A stretch of 64,000 bases of DNA from assembly GCA_016192705.1 (NCBI GenBank), contig JACPTQ010000011.1, positions 1-64,000 of the forward strand. Reading direction: 5' to 3'. Positions 24,435 to 33,064 of the stretch are shown here, in pieces; position 1 is the first letter of the stretch; the number at the start of each line of letters is the position of its first letter. Below the pieces are notes generated by a model. The model saw only the letters and a list, made by a program, of their open reading frames with translations. It was not told the DNA's origin and did no database searches. The position numbers and the translations under genes were made by a program. Source of the stretch: Deltaproteobacteria bacterium (GTDB lineage Bacteria > Myxococcota > JACPTQ01).

Positions 24435-25013
24435 ATGGCAGTTCTCGACATAAGAAAATTCCCTGACCCCATCTTGCGTGAGCATGCGAAACGGGTCACT
24501 TCATTTGGTGCCGACTTGAAGAAGCTCGTTGCGGATATGGCCGACACGATGTTCGATGAGCCGGGGATTGGCCTCGCCGCAACGCAGGTCGGCGAATCGC
24601 TTCATCTCTTTATCCTCGACGCGTCGATTTTCGACACGTCGCGACAGCGTGGCGAACCAGCCGAAATCGCGGGCGGTGAAAAGATCCGGGTCTTCATCAA
24701 CGCCGAGGTCACACTCGAAGAAGGCGACCAGACCGATATGGAAGGGTGCTTGAGCTTCCCGGGGATTTTCGCGGAGATCACGCGGCCAAAGCGCGTCGGA
24801 ATGCGCGCGCTCGATATTGACGGGAAGCCGTTTGAAGTTGTCGTCGACGCGCTGCCCGCGCGGGCACTCCTTCACGAGCTCGATCACCTCGAAGGGCGAC
24901 TCCTCATCGATTACATGAGCCCACTTAAGCGGCGCTTCGTGAAGCGCGAGGCCGACCGCGGGTTTCCGAACGCCGAGAAGAATCGCGACGCGCGCGATTC
25001 GGCGCAGGGATAA
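24435..25013 (+). CDS. def: Peptide deformylase
   Basis: 192 aa. The three deformylase motifs are intact: GIGLAAT (44-50), EGCLSFPG (103-110) with the metal-binding Cys, and HELDHLEG (147-154) with the two metal His and catalytic Glu. It removes the formyl group from nascent proteins. The C-terminal ~35 residues are a charged extension. It starts 18 bp after kdd and ends 8 bp before the M28 peptidase, so the three may be cotranscribed. Confidence 0.96.
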   Translation: MAVLDIRKFPDPILREHAKRVTSFGADLKKLVADMADTMFDEPGIGLAATQVGESLHLFILDASIFDTSRQRGEPAEIAGGEKIRVFINAEVTLEEGDQTDMEGCLSFPGIFAEITRPKRVGMRALDIDGKPFEVVVDALPARALLHELDHLEGRLLIDYMSPLKRRFVKREADRGFPNAEKNRDARDSAQG

Positions 25014-25021
25014 ACGTCCGG

Positions 25022-26251
25022 GTGGTGCGCCTTTTTTTCGTTCCGCTCGTCCTCACGACCGCGTGTCCATCGTGGATATCGGTCATGGGGCACAAGGCCA
25101 CGAAAGACGTCAAACGTCTGACGGCACCTGAGATGCGCGGTCGATCGGCGCGCACATTTGGGGGCGCGATCGCGGCCGCGTGGATCGAGGCGCGATTTCG
25201 GGAGATAGGTTTGGCGCCGGCTGGCGACCACGCGACGTACTTTCAACAGTTTGAGTCGTCGCAAAAGGACGGCGCGCTTGCGATGGCGAATGTGGTCGCG
25301 GTGTTACCGGGCGATGGCGCTGAGACGATCGTCATCGGCGCGCACTACGACCATCTTGGGCACGGCGAACCGGGCTCTTTGGGAAAGGCGGGGGAGATTC
25401 ACCCTGGAGCCGACGACAATGCGTCCGGTGTTGCGGCGATGCTGGGCGCGGCGCGAGAGCTGAAGCGGCGCGGAGGCGCGGGCGGTCGACGGACAGTCGT
25501 TTTCATCGCGTTCGCTGGAGAGGAACGCGGAATTCTTGGGTCCTCACACTTCGTGCGCGCGACGACGAATCGCTTCGGCAAGATCGTCGCGATGCTGAAC
25601 CTCGATATGGTGGGGAGATTGCGCAACGACACGCTGATGGCGCTCGGTGCCGGAAGCGGAAACGAGTTCGCGGCGCTCTTCGCGGAGGTCGCCGCCAAAT
25701 GCTGCGAACTGCACGTGCGCGTCTCGGGCGGCGGTTACGGGCCGTCCGATCACACGCCGTTTTACGCGCGTGGAATACCCGTCGCGCACTTTTTTACAGG
25801 CGCGCACACGGACTACCACAAGCCGAGCGACACCGCGGATCGGCTGAACTACACGGGGATTGGCAAGATCGCGTTGTTCGTCACGGAGGTGGCTCTGCGC
25901 CTCGCCAAAGCCGTGAAGCCACCGACATTCGTCCGCCTCAAAGACACGGCGCCCGCGGCGGGCCGCGGTTACGGCGTTTACCTTGGAACCGTGCCGCGAT
26001 TCGGGACACCGGGCCCCGGGGTTGAGATCGACGGCGTCCGAACGGGAAGCCCCGCGGAACTCGCGGGCCTCAAGCAGGGCGACGTCATTCGCCGACTCGG
26101 AACGTTCAAGGTCGATACGCTCGAAGATCTGACGCGTGCGCTGCGATCGCTGAAGCCCGAAGACACCGTCGGCGTGGTGGTCGAGCGCGTTGCGGACGGC
26201 AAAAAAACCGAATTTCTCAACAAGGTCACTCTCAAGAAGCGCGGCAACTAA
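25022..26251 (+). CDS. M28-family zinc aminopeptidase with PDZ domain, lipoprotein-like
   Basis: 409 aa from tandem GTG codons at 25022/25025. Short signal with lipobox-like LVLTTAC. A PA-less M28 catalytic domain follows with the di-zinc ligands: GAHYDHLG, GADDNASG, FAGEERGILGS, LNLDMVGRL and a late DYHKPSD. A PDZ domain closes the protein (about 315-400; GSPAELAGLKQGDVIRRLG). It likely trims peptides or proteins in the periplasm. The stop lies three bases from the convergent cytochrome gene's stop. Confidence 0.9.
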   Translation: MVRLFFVPLVLTTACPSWISVMGHKATKDVKRLTAPEMRGRSARTFGGAIAAAWIEARFREIGLAPAGDHATYFQQFESSQKDGALAMANVVAVLPGDGAETIVIGAHYDHLGHGEPGSLGKAGEIHPGADDNASGVAAMLGAARELKRRGGAGGRRTVVFIAFAGEERGILGSSHFVRATTNRFGKIVAMLNLDMVGRLRNDTLMALGAGSGNEFAALFAEVAAKCCELHVRVSGGGYGPSDHTPFYARGIPVAHFFTGAHTDYHKPSDTADRLNYTGIGKIALFVTEVALRLAKAVKPPTFVRLKDTAPAAGRGYGVYLGTVPRFGTPGPGVEIDGVRTGSPAELAGLKQGDVIRRLGTFKVDTLEDLTRALRSLKPEDTVGVVVERVADGKKTEFLNKVTLKKRGN

Positions 26252-26253
26252 CT

Positions 26254-27420
26254 TTAAGAGCGGCAAAGCGCATCGAGATCCGCGCCGACGTGACACTTCG
26301 CGCATGACCGTTTGTTTTTCGCGCGCACAAAGCAGAACGACTTGAAACCCGGCGGGTGCGGGTTCTTGAAAAACTGCGTCGCGCCTTTCGCCGCGGTCGC
26401 ATGGCATTTCATGCACGTCGATTCGACATGGCACGACGTGCAGCTTCGGATGTTGCGCTGCGCTTGATACGAGTGGTGATTCGGGCTCCCGCGCGAGTTG
26501 ACCCACCCGCTCGGGTGAAACGTGGCGGTCGTCGAAACCGCTTGCCATCGCGCCGACTCGCGCGCAACGCCCGTGCGCATGTGGCACCCCGCGCAGAACG
26601 ATTGGTCGCGATGACACGATTGACAATCGGGTTGGTTCTTGCGGGCGGCCATCGCATGCAAGAGCAAGAAGTCGTTTTGATGGACTTGCATCGGCTTTCG
26701 AATTCCCGCGTGGCACTCGAGACAATAGCTCTGCGCGTGACAATTCATGCAGTACGACTGGTCGGGCTTCGCGACGTTTCGATGCGATCGAATCCAATCG
26801 GGGTCGTGGCGATCGTTTCGAAAAATCCCCGCGGGACGCAAGTCGCCCTCGGCGTAACGCGTCACGACGCGGTCGTCCGGCGTTGCGATGTGACACGTGG
26901 CGCACCGCGACGGCGCCTTCTTTCCCGTGTGGCACGTGAGGCAGGTCGCCATCTCTGGTAAATGCGCCCGCGACGCAAGCTTCGTTTTCGTGATTCCCTT
27001 GTGGCACGTTTCACACCCGATGTTCCGCTCGAGATGCAGCCTGTGCGGAAACTTCAAGTTCGCCGTTGGGAACACCGCGGGCGGCGGCAGCGCGCGCTTC
27101 GAATAAGGGCCCTTGCCCACATGACAGAATTCGCACGTTTCGACACCGGGCGCACGTTCGGCATCAGGTGTCGTCACGTCGTGGCACTTCGTGCAGACAC
27201 GATGGCCCGGAATGTTGCGGTCCGCGGCGCGCACGCTCGACAGAATGCCGTCGTGACACGTCGTGCATTTCATTTTGAGTTTTCCCGTGTGAACCGCGTG
27301 GTCGAACTTCAGCGGAATCGACTGCTCCGGGATGATCACGCGCGAGGGGAGCCGACCATCGGCGCTCGCGGACCAAATCGCGAGAGCCGCGCCCGCACTC
27401 AACAACCATCGGCGCGTCAT
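26254..27420 (-). CDS. Thirteen-heme c-type cytochrome
   Basis: 388 aa from ATG 27420, which overlaps the barrel gene's stop (ATGA); longer upstream frame is shadow. A signal peptide (LLSAGAALAIWSASA) is followed by 13 CxxCH heme sites: CTTCH, CTKCH, CEFCH, CETCH, CLTCH, CATCH, CMNCH, CLECH, CQSCH, CAGCH, CTSCH, CMKCH, CAKCH. Spacing resembles cytochrome c7/NapC-like repeats rather than MtrA decahemes. Encoded with a large OM barrel, it fits a porin-cytochrome conduit carrying electrons across the outer membrane. No multiheme outer-surface lipoprotein is in the window. Confidence 0.9.
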   Translation of the reverse strand: MTRRWLLSAGAALAIWSASADGRLPSRVIIPEQSIPLKFDHAVHTGKLKMKCTTCHDGILSSVRAADRNIPGHRVCTKCHDVTTPDAERAPGVETCEFCHVGKGPYSKRALPPPAVFPTANLKFPHRLHLERNIGCETCHKGITKTKLASRAHLPEMATCLTCHTGKKAPSRCATCHIATPDDRVVTRYAEGDLRPAGIFRNDRHDPDWIRSHRNVAKPDQSYCMNCHAQSYCLECHAGIRKPMQVHQNDFLLLHAMAARKNQPDCQSCHRDQSFCAGCHMRTGVARESARWQAVSTTATFHPSGWVNSRGSPNHHSYQAQRNIRSCTSCHVESTCMKCHATAAKGATQFFKNPHPPGFKSFCFVRAKNKRSCAKCHVGADLDALCRS

Positions 27421-28826
27421 GGCGTCGTCCCCACGGCACGCGCGCGATTCATGTCGACCGGGTCGTCCCAAAACGTGAGCGACGATTCGAGCGCCACGTA
27501 AAAGCGAAACAGATTCCGCGTGTCGTTGACAAGCGTTTCGGTGAGAACGCCGAGCGACGTGCCGCGCAAGATTCGGTAGGTGGCACCAAGGACAAAGCCG
27601 ACGTAGTTTCCCGTGCGCCGCGGGCCAATGTCGTCGGCAAGATTGACGAACGTGAATCGACTCTGAACGAGGATACGCCGCTGCCACGCGGAGACGATCG
27701 CGTACGCATCGGTCGCGATGCGATCGCCGCCCCACCCGGCTTGAAACGACGCTTCGCCGCCGCATTCGAGCGCAAGGCGGCCCGTGGTTCGCGAAAGGTA
27801 TCGCGCCCCGATGGCGCCGCCGCGATCCGACACCATCGCATCCTGTACGGCGTCGGTTGGGAAAACGCGGTTCGAAAAAAACCGAACGAGCGCGCGCGCA
27901 AAGACTTCAAGCGACTCCGAAATCTCAAACGTCACCTTCGCACGAACATCGTCCGAGGCGTACGTCGAGAAAACGTTCCAGATTGAATCGGCGTCAAAGC
28001 GAGGCGTGGCGCGGAAATACTCCGCCGCGACCTGCAACCGCCGATCAAAGAGCCGCACGCGCGCGCCGGCTGTCACTTCATCAAATCCATCAAAGACAAG
28101 GTTGTAGGTTGCACCCAAGTTGACCGTCACGAGATGCGCGAGCATCTGCTCAACGTGCGCTCCGACCCGCTCCTCGACGATCGCCCCGTTAAAAACGCGC
28201 CGCCACGCCGCGCGCCCCTCGGTTCGAAAACCGCCGAAATGCACGTCCCTCGCGTAAACCGCGACGCCGAAAACCGGCGCGGCACCCGTGTCATCGGCCT
28301 CATGCGTTCCCCACGGTTGAAACGCCGAGAACCCAAGCGCGCTCGTTCCGCGCACCTGAAAACCCGCGAGCGCCTCGACCCCGAAGTACCACGGCGTGTT
28401 CACAGCGAGGCGCAGCCCGTCGTAAACGAAGTAATCGAGCGCATCGATCGAGAGCTGCCGTCCGAGGCCAAAGTCGACGCGCTTCCAGAGGTTTCGCCCC
28501 GCGAGATACCCGACGAGAAGCGACACGGTCGCGCGCTGATACTCAGTGATGGCACCGATTTGCGCGGTTTCGGCGTCCGTAAGCGCCGCATTCGCATCGA
28601 GCCGCAAATGCGAAACGAAATAAAGTTTGTTTTCCGGCGCGATGTTGAAGAGGTTGACGCGCAGCGACTGCGAGAACCGAGTCTGGTCGAGCGCTTCGTC
28701 TGCGATGGAGCGTAGACCGTAAAACTGCCCGAGCGTCAGCGCTTCAACTTCAGCGTCGAGCGCGCGCGCGGTCGACGACAACGACGCGGCTCCGATGAAG
28801 CCGGTGAGCGCTAAGGCGAGCCGCAC
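27417..28826 (-). CDS. Outer-membrane beta-barrel (putative porin of a porin-cytochrome pair)
   Basis: 469 aa from GTG one base after the yceI-like stop. Signal peptide ends TARA-LDAE. The rest is about 20 or more alternating strands (LYFVSHLRLDANAAL, ATVSLLVGYLAG, RFTFVNLADD, RLFDRRLQVAAEYF) with no globular domain. The size fits MtrB/PioB/Geobacter Omb-type barrels, though no CxxC motif is present at the N-terminus. The ATGA overlap with the 13-heme cytochrome gene supports a shared function. Confidence 0.8.
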   Translation of the reverse strand: MRLALALTGFIGAASLSSTARALDAEVEALTLGQFYGLRSIADEALDQTRFSQSLRVNLFNIAPENKLYFVSHLRLDANAALTDAETAQIGAITEYQRATVSLLVGYLAGRNLWKRVDFGLGRQLSIDALDYFVYDGLRLAVNTPWYFGVEALAGFQVRGTSALGFSAFQPWGTHEADDTGAAPVFGVAVYARDVHFGGFRTEGRAAWRRVFNGAIVEERVGAHVEQMLAHLVTVNLGATYNLVFDGFDEVTAGARVRLFDRRLQVAAEYFRATPRFDADSIWNVFSTYASDDVRAKVTFEISESLEVFARALVRFFSNRVFPTDAVQDAMVSDRGGAIGARYLSRTTGRLALECGGEASFQAGWGGDRIATDAYAIVSAWQRRILVQSRFTFVNLADDIGPRRTGNYVGFVLGATYRILRGTSLGVLTETLVNDTRNLFRFYVALESSLTFWDDPVDMNRARAVGTTP

Positions 28827-28827
28827 T

Positions 28828-29463
28828 CTACTCTTTGGGCTTCACACCGGTGTCGCGCACAGCGGTCGCGTCGACGCGAACCTTCACAACCTCTGACACC
28901 TTGAGGCCGAGCATCTCGGGGATCTTGACGCCGTAATCCGACAGCCGAATGTCGAACCGCGTCGAAACGCGGAGTACGTCGCTCGACACGTACGGCATAA
29001 GCTTCTTGAGCTTCTCCGAGTACGTAAAGAGCCCAACGCGAACCGGCACCGTCACCTTCCGCGTGACGCCGCGTATCGTGAGTTTCCCCTCGGCGTTCGC
29101 CTTGACGTACTTTTCAGGCACCAGCGCGTCGAGCCCCGTGATTTCGGCGAGCTCGAACGTAATCTTTGGGTGCGCATCGGCGTCGAGCCAATCTTTCGAC
29201 CGCAAATGTCCGTCGCGCATCGAATTCCCGGTGTTGAAGCCCGCGACGTCGATTTCAATCTTCGCCGTCGCCCCCGCGGGCTTTTCCCGATCGACCTTGA
29301 TAACCCCGTCGACTTTCGTCGTGATGCCAACAATGCTCTCGAGCGGCGCATCCGACTCAAACGTTGCGCGGCTCCATCCGGTTGCGTTCACTTTGTACAA
29401 CACCGCTTCGGCCGACGCGACGGACGAGAGCGCGGTAAGGGCGACGATGGGCGACAAACGCAT
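28828..29463 (-). CDS. YceI-family periplasmic protein
   Basis: 211 aa. ATG 29463 has GGAGG upstream with nine-base spacing, and the signal peptide (LSPIVALTALSSVASA) follows directly; an upstream start would lengthen the N-terminus wrongly. YceI lipocalin-like pattern: YKVNATGWSRATFES, SMRDGHLRSKDWLDADAHP, and KLTIRGVTRKVTVPV. YceI proteins bind isoprenoid quinones or similar lipids. It is the first gene of the porin-cytochrome operon, which suggests a quinone- or electron-related role. Confidence 0.9.
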   Translation of the reverse strand: MRLSPIVALTALSSVASAEAVLYKVNATGWSRATFESDAPLESIVGITTKVDGVIKVDREKPAGATAKIEIDVAGFNTGNSMRDGHLRSKDWLDADAHPKITFELAEITGLDALVPEKYVKANAEGKLTIRGVTRKVTVPVRVGLFTYSEKLKKLMPYVSSDVLRVSTRFDIRLSDYGVKIPEMLGLKVSEVVKVRVDATAVRDTGVKPKE

Positions 29464-29681
29464 GTTCACCAACCTCCGAAAAACGCCAAACGACACTCTC
29501 TATAGATGCTGGATGAGGGGTGGCCGTCAAGCGCAAACAATGTTTCGCACCTGGAAGCCGGTTTCGCGGGTGGCTATCACGAAAACCCCAGTTGTTTCAG
29601 CCCGAAGTGCGGGCACGTCGATTGCGATGTTGCTGGGGCAGGTCTCGGCGCGATGTTCGAAGCGTCGGGAAGGAGGGTGAA

Positions 29682-29921
29682 ATGGTTGCGTGGTTTTTGG
29701 TTCTCTTGGTCGCGTCGCTCTCTTTGGCGATCTTGCTCGCGGTGAGGCGGCCTTCGAATCCGCTTGAAGGGGCGTCGTACTTCGATAGGCATCCAACGGT
29801 TGTGCTCACGATTCTCGCTGTCGTGGCCGCAGTCATCGTCTTTCCAGTTTTCGTCATCGGTTCGCTCCCCCATAAACTGTTTCGGCGCCGCTCATCCCGA
29901 CTTGCTTCCGGCGTCCGTTAG
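29682..29921 (+). CDS. Small two-helix membrane protein
   Basis: 79 aa. ATG 29682 is preceded by a near-perfect AAGGAGGGTGAA, much better than any upstream start. Two membrane helices: VAWFLVLLVASLSLAILLAV (2-21) and a second at about 40-62 (VVLTILAVVAAVIVFPVFV), with a basic C-terminus. No family recognised. It ends 15 bases before the nitrilase GTG, whose candidate promoter overlaps its 3' end. Confidence 0.65.
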   Translation: MVAWFLVLLVASLSLAILLAVRRPSNPLEGASYFDRHPTVVLTILAVVAAVIVFPVFVIGSLPHKLFRRRSSRLASGVR

Positions 29922-29930
29922 CTCGACACT
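29902..29930 (+). promoter_or_regulatory. Candidate promoter for the nitrilase gene
   Basis: TTGCTT and GACACT are separated by 17 bp, with GTG 29937 starting six bases after the -10. The 38-bp block ending at that GTG is matched, base for base in length and 28 of 38 positions, before the LarA-like gene at 30823. Confidence 0.4.
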
Positions 29931-29936
29931 CGCTGG

Positions 29937-30755
29937 GTGACGGCTGAGAACGCAGGCATCGCGACAGCGCGATCGATCGCTGTCGCGCAGACGATTCCGG
30001 TTCGCGCTGAGGTCGACCTTAATCTCGAAACGCACCTTCGACTGGTTCATCTCGCCGCGGACGCTGGCGCGCAGGTCGTTGTTTTTCCTGAGATGTCGAT
30101 CACAGGCTACGAGTTGGATCTCGCACGTCCTTTGGCATTCTCGGAAACCGATCCGCGTCTCGCCACCCTTCGAGATGTGTCGGCCACGAAATTGGTGACC
30201 ATCGTCGTTGGAGCGCCCTTCCTGCGCGGGTCGCACCTTTATATCGGCGCGTTCATCGTTTCGCCCGACCGAACCGTTTCACTTTATACAAAACACCACC
30301 TCGGGGCGTTTGGCGAGAGCGCACGACGCGACGGCGTTTTGCCCCCGGCCGAGGCGACCGTCTTCGAGCCCGGCAGCCAAGACCCCCTCATCGCGTGCGG
30401 CACCGGGAACACGGCGGCCGTCGCGATTTGCGCCGACATCGGCCATCCGGCGCATCCGCGGCACGCGGTGGCTCGGGGCGCTCGAACCTATCTGGCGAGC
30501 ATGTTCGTGATTCCTTCCGAATACGACAGCGAATCCACGAAACTCCGTTCGTACGCGCGGCGCCACAAGATGGTTGTCGCCTTGGCCAACTTCGGCGGGC
30601 CGTCGGGCGGCCTCGCATCCGCGGGCGGCAGCGCCATTTGGGATGAAAGGGGTGAACCGTTGGTGCGGCTTGCACCGCGCGGGAGTGGCGTCGCGATTGC
30701 CATCGAGAGTGACGCAGGATGGCGTTCTAAAACGTTCATGCTCGCGGCGACTTGA
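29937..30755 (+). CDS. Carbon-nitrogen hydrolase (nitrilase superfamily)
   Basis: 272 aa from GTG 29937 with no Shine-Dalgarno. The catalytic triad is intact: E52 in FPEMS, K119 in TKHHLG, and C165 in AICADIGHP. The length is typical. Substrate is undetermined (amide or carbamoyl). It shares a promoter-like block with the following LarA-like gene, 67 bp downstream. Confidence 0.9.
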   Translation: MTAENAGIATARSIAVAQTIPVRAEVDLNLETHLRLVHLAADAGAQVVVFPEMSITGYELDLARPLAFSETDPRLATLRDVSATKLVTIVVGAPFLRGSHLYIGAFIVSPDRTVSLYTKHHLGAFGESARRDGVLPPAEATVFEPGSQDPLIACGTGNTAAVAICADIGHPAHPRHAVARGARTYLASMFVIPSEYDSESTKLRSYARRHKMVVALANFGGPSGGLASAGGSAIWDERGEPLVRLAPRGSGVAIAIESDAGWRSKTFMLAAT

Positions 30756-30787
30756 GACGACGTTCGAGTCGACGTTCAACGATCGTG

Positions 30788-30816
30788 TTGCATCGCGCGC
30801 GCGATAGTCCGACACT
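30788..30816 (+). promoter_or_regulatory. Candidate promoter for the LarA-like gene
   Basis: TTGCAT and GACACT are separated by 17 bp, with GTG 30823 starting six bases after the -10. The block from -35 to the start codon has the same length and core (CGACACTCG and GGGTG) as the one before 29937. Confidence 0.4.
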
Positions 30817-30822
30817 CGTCGG

Positions 30823-32208
30823 GTGCAAACCGAAATCGTCTTTGGCGATCGATTCATTGGCGTCAACCTGCCGGATGACACCGTCTTCCCATCGCCCGGC
30901 ATTGGCGCGTCGCTCCCCGTGGCCACGGACCTCGAAGTCGAGATTCGGCGTGCGCTCGCCGAACCACTCGACACGCCGCCGCTTCGCGACAACGCGAAGC
31001 CGGGCGCACGCGTCACGATTGCGTTCGACGACCCAACCGTCGCGCAGTACGCCCCGCTTTGGTCGACGGCGTTCCCGCTTGTTCTCGCTGAACTCGACGC
31101 GGCCGGCGTTCGACGCGATGACGTGCGGCTCCTCTGTGCGAATGCGCTTCACCGAATGTTCACGCACGGCGAGCTTGCAACGATCCTCGGCGACGACATC
31201 GTTCGCGAGTTTGCACCACGCCTTACGTGCCACGACGCGGAGGACCCGGACGGCATCGTCGCGCTCGGCCAGACTCCAAGCGGCCTTTACGTCGATCTCA
31301 ATCGCGCCGTCGTCGAGTCGGATCTCACGATCTACCTGAACTGCTCGACGTATCGCGGTTTTTCGGGCGGTTGGAAATCGATCTGCGTTGGGCTTTCGAC
31401 CTTTCGATCGATCCACCATCACCACAACCCAACCGACATGTCGATGTCGTTCGATCGCAATCGCATGCACGCGATGCTCGACGAGATGGGTGCGCTCGTC
31501 GTCGAAAAACTCGGACGCGATCGAATCTTCAAGATCGAAACCGTCCAAGCGAATCCGCTCCAGGTTTCGCGCGTGCTCTCTGGCACCGTCGACGCCACGC
31601 GACGCGAGGCGTTGTCGATGCTGCGCGCGCATCAGGCCCCGCGCCGCGATCTCGTGACTGAACGCGTCGACATTGTCGTCTATGGCGTCCCTGCATGGAG
31701 CCCTTACGCCGCCTTTGCCACGATGAACCCGATCCTCACGCTCGTCTCAACGGGGCTCGGTTATTTGGGTGGCGTGATCGAGGCGTTTGGCAAGCCCGGG
31801 TGCAGCGTCGTCCTCGCAACGCCATGCCCCGTCACGTGGGACGACGTGCATCACCCGTCGTACCGCGAAGTCTGGGAGCGAGTCCTCCCCGAGACGCACG
31901 ACCCCGATCGTGCGCAGGCGCTCTTCGAAAGCGACTTCGCGACGCGACGCGACTACGTCGAAAAATACCGCTTCGCGAATGGCTTTCACGGCGCGCACGG
32001 GCTCATGGCGATCTACCCGCTCAAGCGGCTCCGACACGCGGGCCGCGTGATTGTTGCCGGCGCCGAAGACCCGAGCGTCGCGCGGCATCTCGGTTTCGAA
32101 TCCGCCCCAACCGTTGAAGCCGCCATCGACGCCGCTCGCGCCATCCACGGTCCAAGCGCATCGATCGCGTGCGTCAAATACCCACCCGCATTCAATCGTG
32201 CCAAATGA
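30823..32208 (+). CDS. LarA-like (DUF2088) nickel-pincer racemase family protein
   Basis: 461 aa from GTG. LarA-family features: a Rossmann N-domain with VTIAFDDPT and a helix-strand LLCANALHRMFTHGEL, GGWKSICVGLSTFRSIHHHH in the place of the cofactor/metal-binding segment, and a C-terminal sensor domain. LarA racemases use a pincer nickel nucleotide made by LarB, LarC and LarE; none are in the window. The cluster of four His near 203 is notable. The substrate may be another 2-hydroxy acid. Paired with a nitrilase. Confidence 0.82.
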   Translation: MQTEIVFGDRFIGVNLPDDTVFPSPGIGASLPVATDLEVEIRRALAEPLDTPPLRDNAKPGARVTIAFDDPTVAQYAPLWSTAFPLVLAELDAAGVRRDDVRLLCANALHRMFTHGELATILGDDIVREFAPRLTCHDAEDPDGIVALGQTPSGLYVDLNRAVVESDLTIYLNCSTYRGFSGGWKSICVGLSTFRSIHHHHNPTDMSMSFDRNRMHAMLDEMGALVVEKLGRDRIFKIETVQANPLQVSRVLSGTVDATRREALSMLRAHQAPRRDLVTERVDIVVYGVPAWSPYAAFATMNPILTLVSTGLGYLGGVIEAFGKPGCSVVLATPCPVTWDDVHHPSYREVWERVLPETHDPDRAQALFESDFATRRDYVEKYRFANGFHGAHGLMAIYPLKRLRHAGRVIVAGAEDPSVARHLGFESAPTVEAAIDAARAIHGPSASIACVKYPPAFNRAK

Positions 32209-32256
32209 ATATTTGGGGAGCACCGGACGTCAAATGAGTATAAAGGAGAGTTGCGC

Positions 32257-33060
32257 ATGATTTCTCTATTGGTTGTTACGCAGCTCCTCGCGACGAGTGC
32301 TACGGCATCCGGGGACGGCGCGAAGTTCTGCGCGGCGCAAAAGACCCTCAACCTCTCCAGCACCACCTGCGCAAAGGTCGGGGCCTACACGAAGCTCTTG
32401 TCGGCGTTCGAAAAGCGGAACTCGACGGCCGGGCTGTGTGAAGTTCTCAAAAAGGCCGAGGCGCTGTGGCTCGACCTGCGCTCGAAACTTAACGACGGTT
32501 TTGGAGAGATTCAGTCACTTCCCGACGATAAGAGAGGGGATAAGACGCGCAGGTCGTTTTCAGACGAGGTCGCGCGGCTCTCCGCTTACATCAAGGGTAT
32601 CGGCCTGGTCGTAGGAGCCGAAGGCGTTTATGCGTTCGTCGACTACAACGAACTCGCGGCCGCAAACGGCACGCGGTCGAAAGGGACGAGCCTTCTCAAA
32701 GCGTCGGCAAAGTGGTTTGGCGGGCGCTGGCCGATTTACCTCCGTCAAATGACGGATATTCAAGGCTGCCTTGAACTCGGAATGCCGGTTCGCGATGCGC
32801 TCAAGGCGCTGGCCGCGGGATGGCGAGCGGCACCTAAGTGCGCGAAGGATGTCATCCGTCCGCAATTCGACCAAGGTTCCAGGACGTTCTCGTTTTCAAG
32901 CTGCTATTGCCAATCGAACGCCGCCGCACGCGCCGACGCAAAACTCGTCGCGCCCCTTCTCGCGAACCTCCCTGGAACGAGCGGAAAAGACGACGCGAGC
33001 GCCCTTCTCGGAATGGTCGAGAGCGCGGACGCGCGGTTCGACGGTCGCTGCACGTTTTAG
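32257..33060 (+). CDS. Secreted protein of unknown function
   Basis: 267 aa. I chose ATG 32257 because AAGGAG lies eight bases upstream; the TTG at 32251 is too close. A signal peptide (ISLLVVTQLLATSATA) is followed by a mostly helical domain with about seven cysteines, including CYCQ near 221, likely disulfide-bonded in the periplasm. No known family is recognised. The stop is four bases from the convergent ThiL-like stop. Confidence 0.7.
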   Translation: MISLLVVTQLLATSATASGDGAKFCAAQKTLNLSSTTCAKVGAYTKLLSAFEKRNSTAGLCEVLKKAEALWLDLRSKLNDGFGEIQSLPDDKRGDKTRRSFSDEVARLSAYIKGIGLVVGAEGVYAFVDYNELAAANGTRSKGTSLLKASAKWFGGRWPIYLRQMTDIQGCLELGMPVRDALKALAAGWRAAPKCAKDVIRPQFDQGSRTFSFSSCYCQSNAAARADAKLVAPLLANLPGTSGKDDASALLGMVESADARFDGRCTF

Positions 33061-33064
33061 GGAT

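Noticed and set aside
25544-27007. 487-residue minus-strand open frame antisense to the peptidase and across the cytochrome gene
   Set aside because: Arg/Ala/His-rich composition with no motif; the opposite-strand and other-frame genes have clear family motifs.
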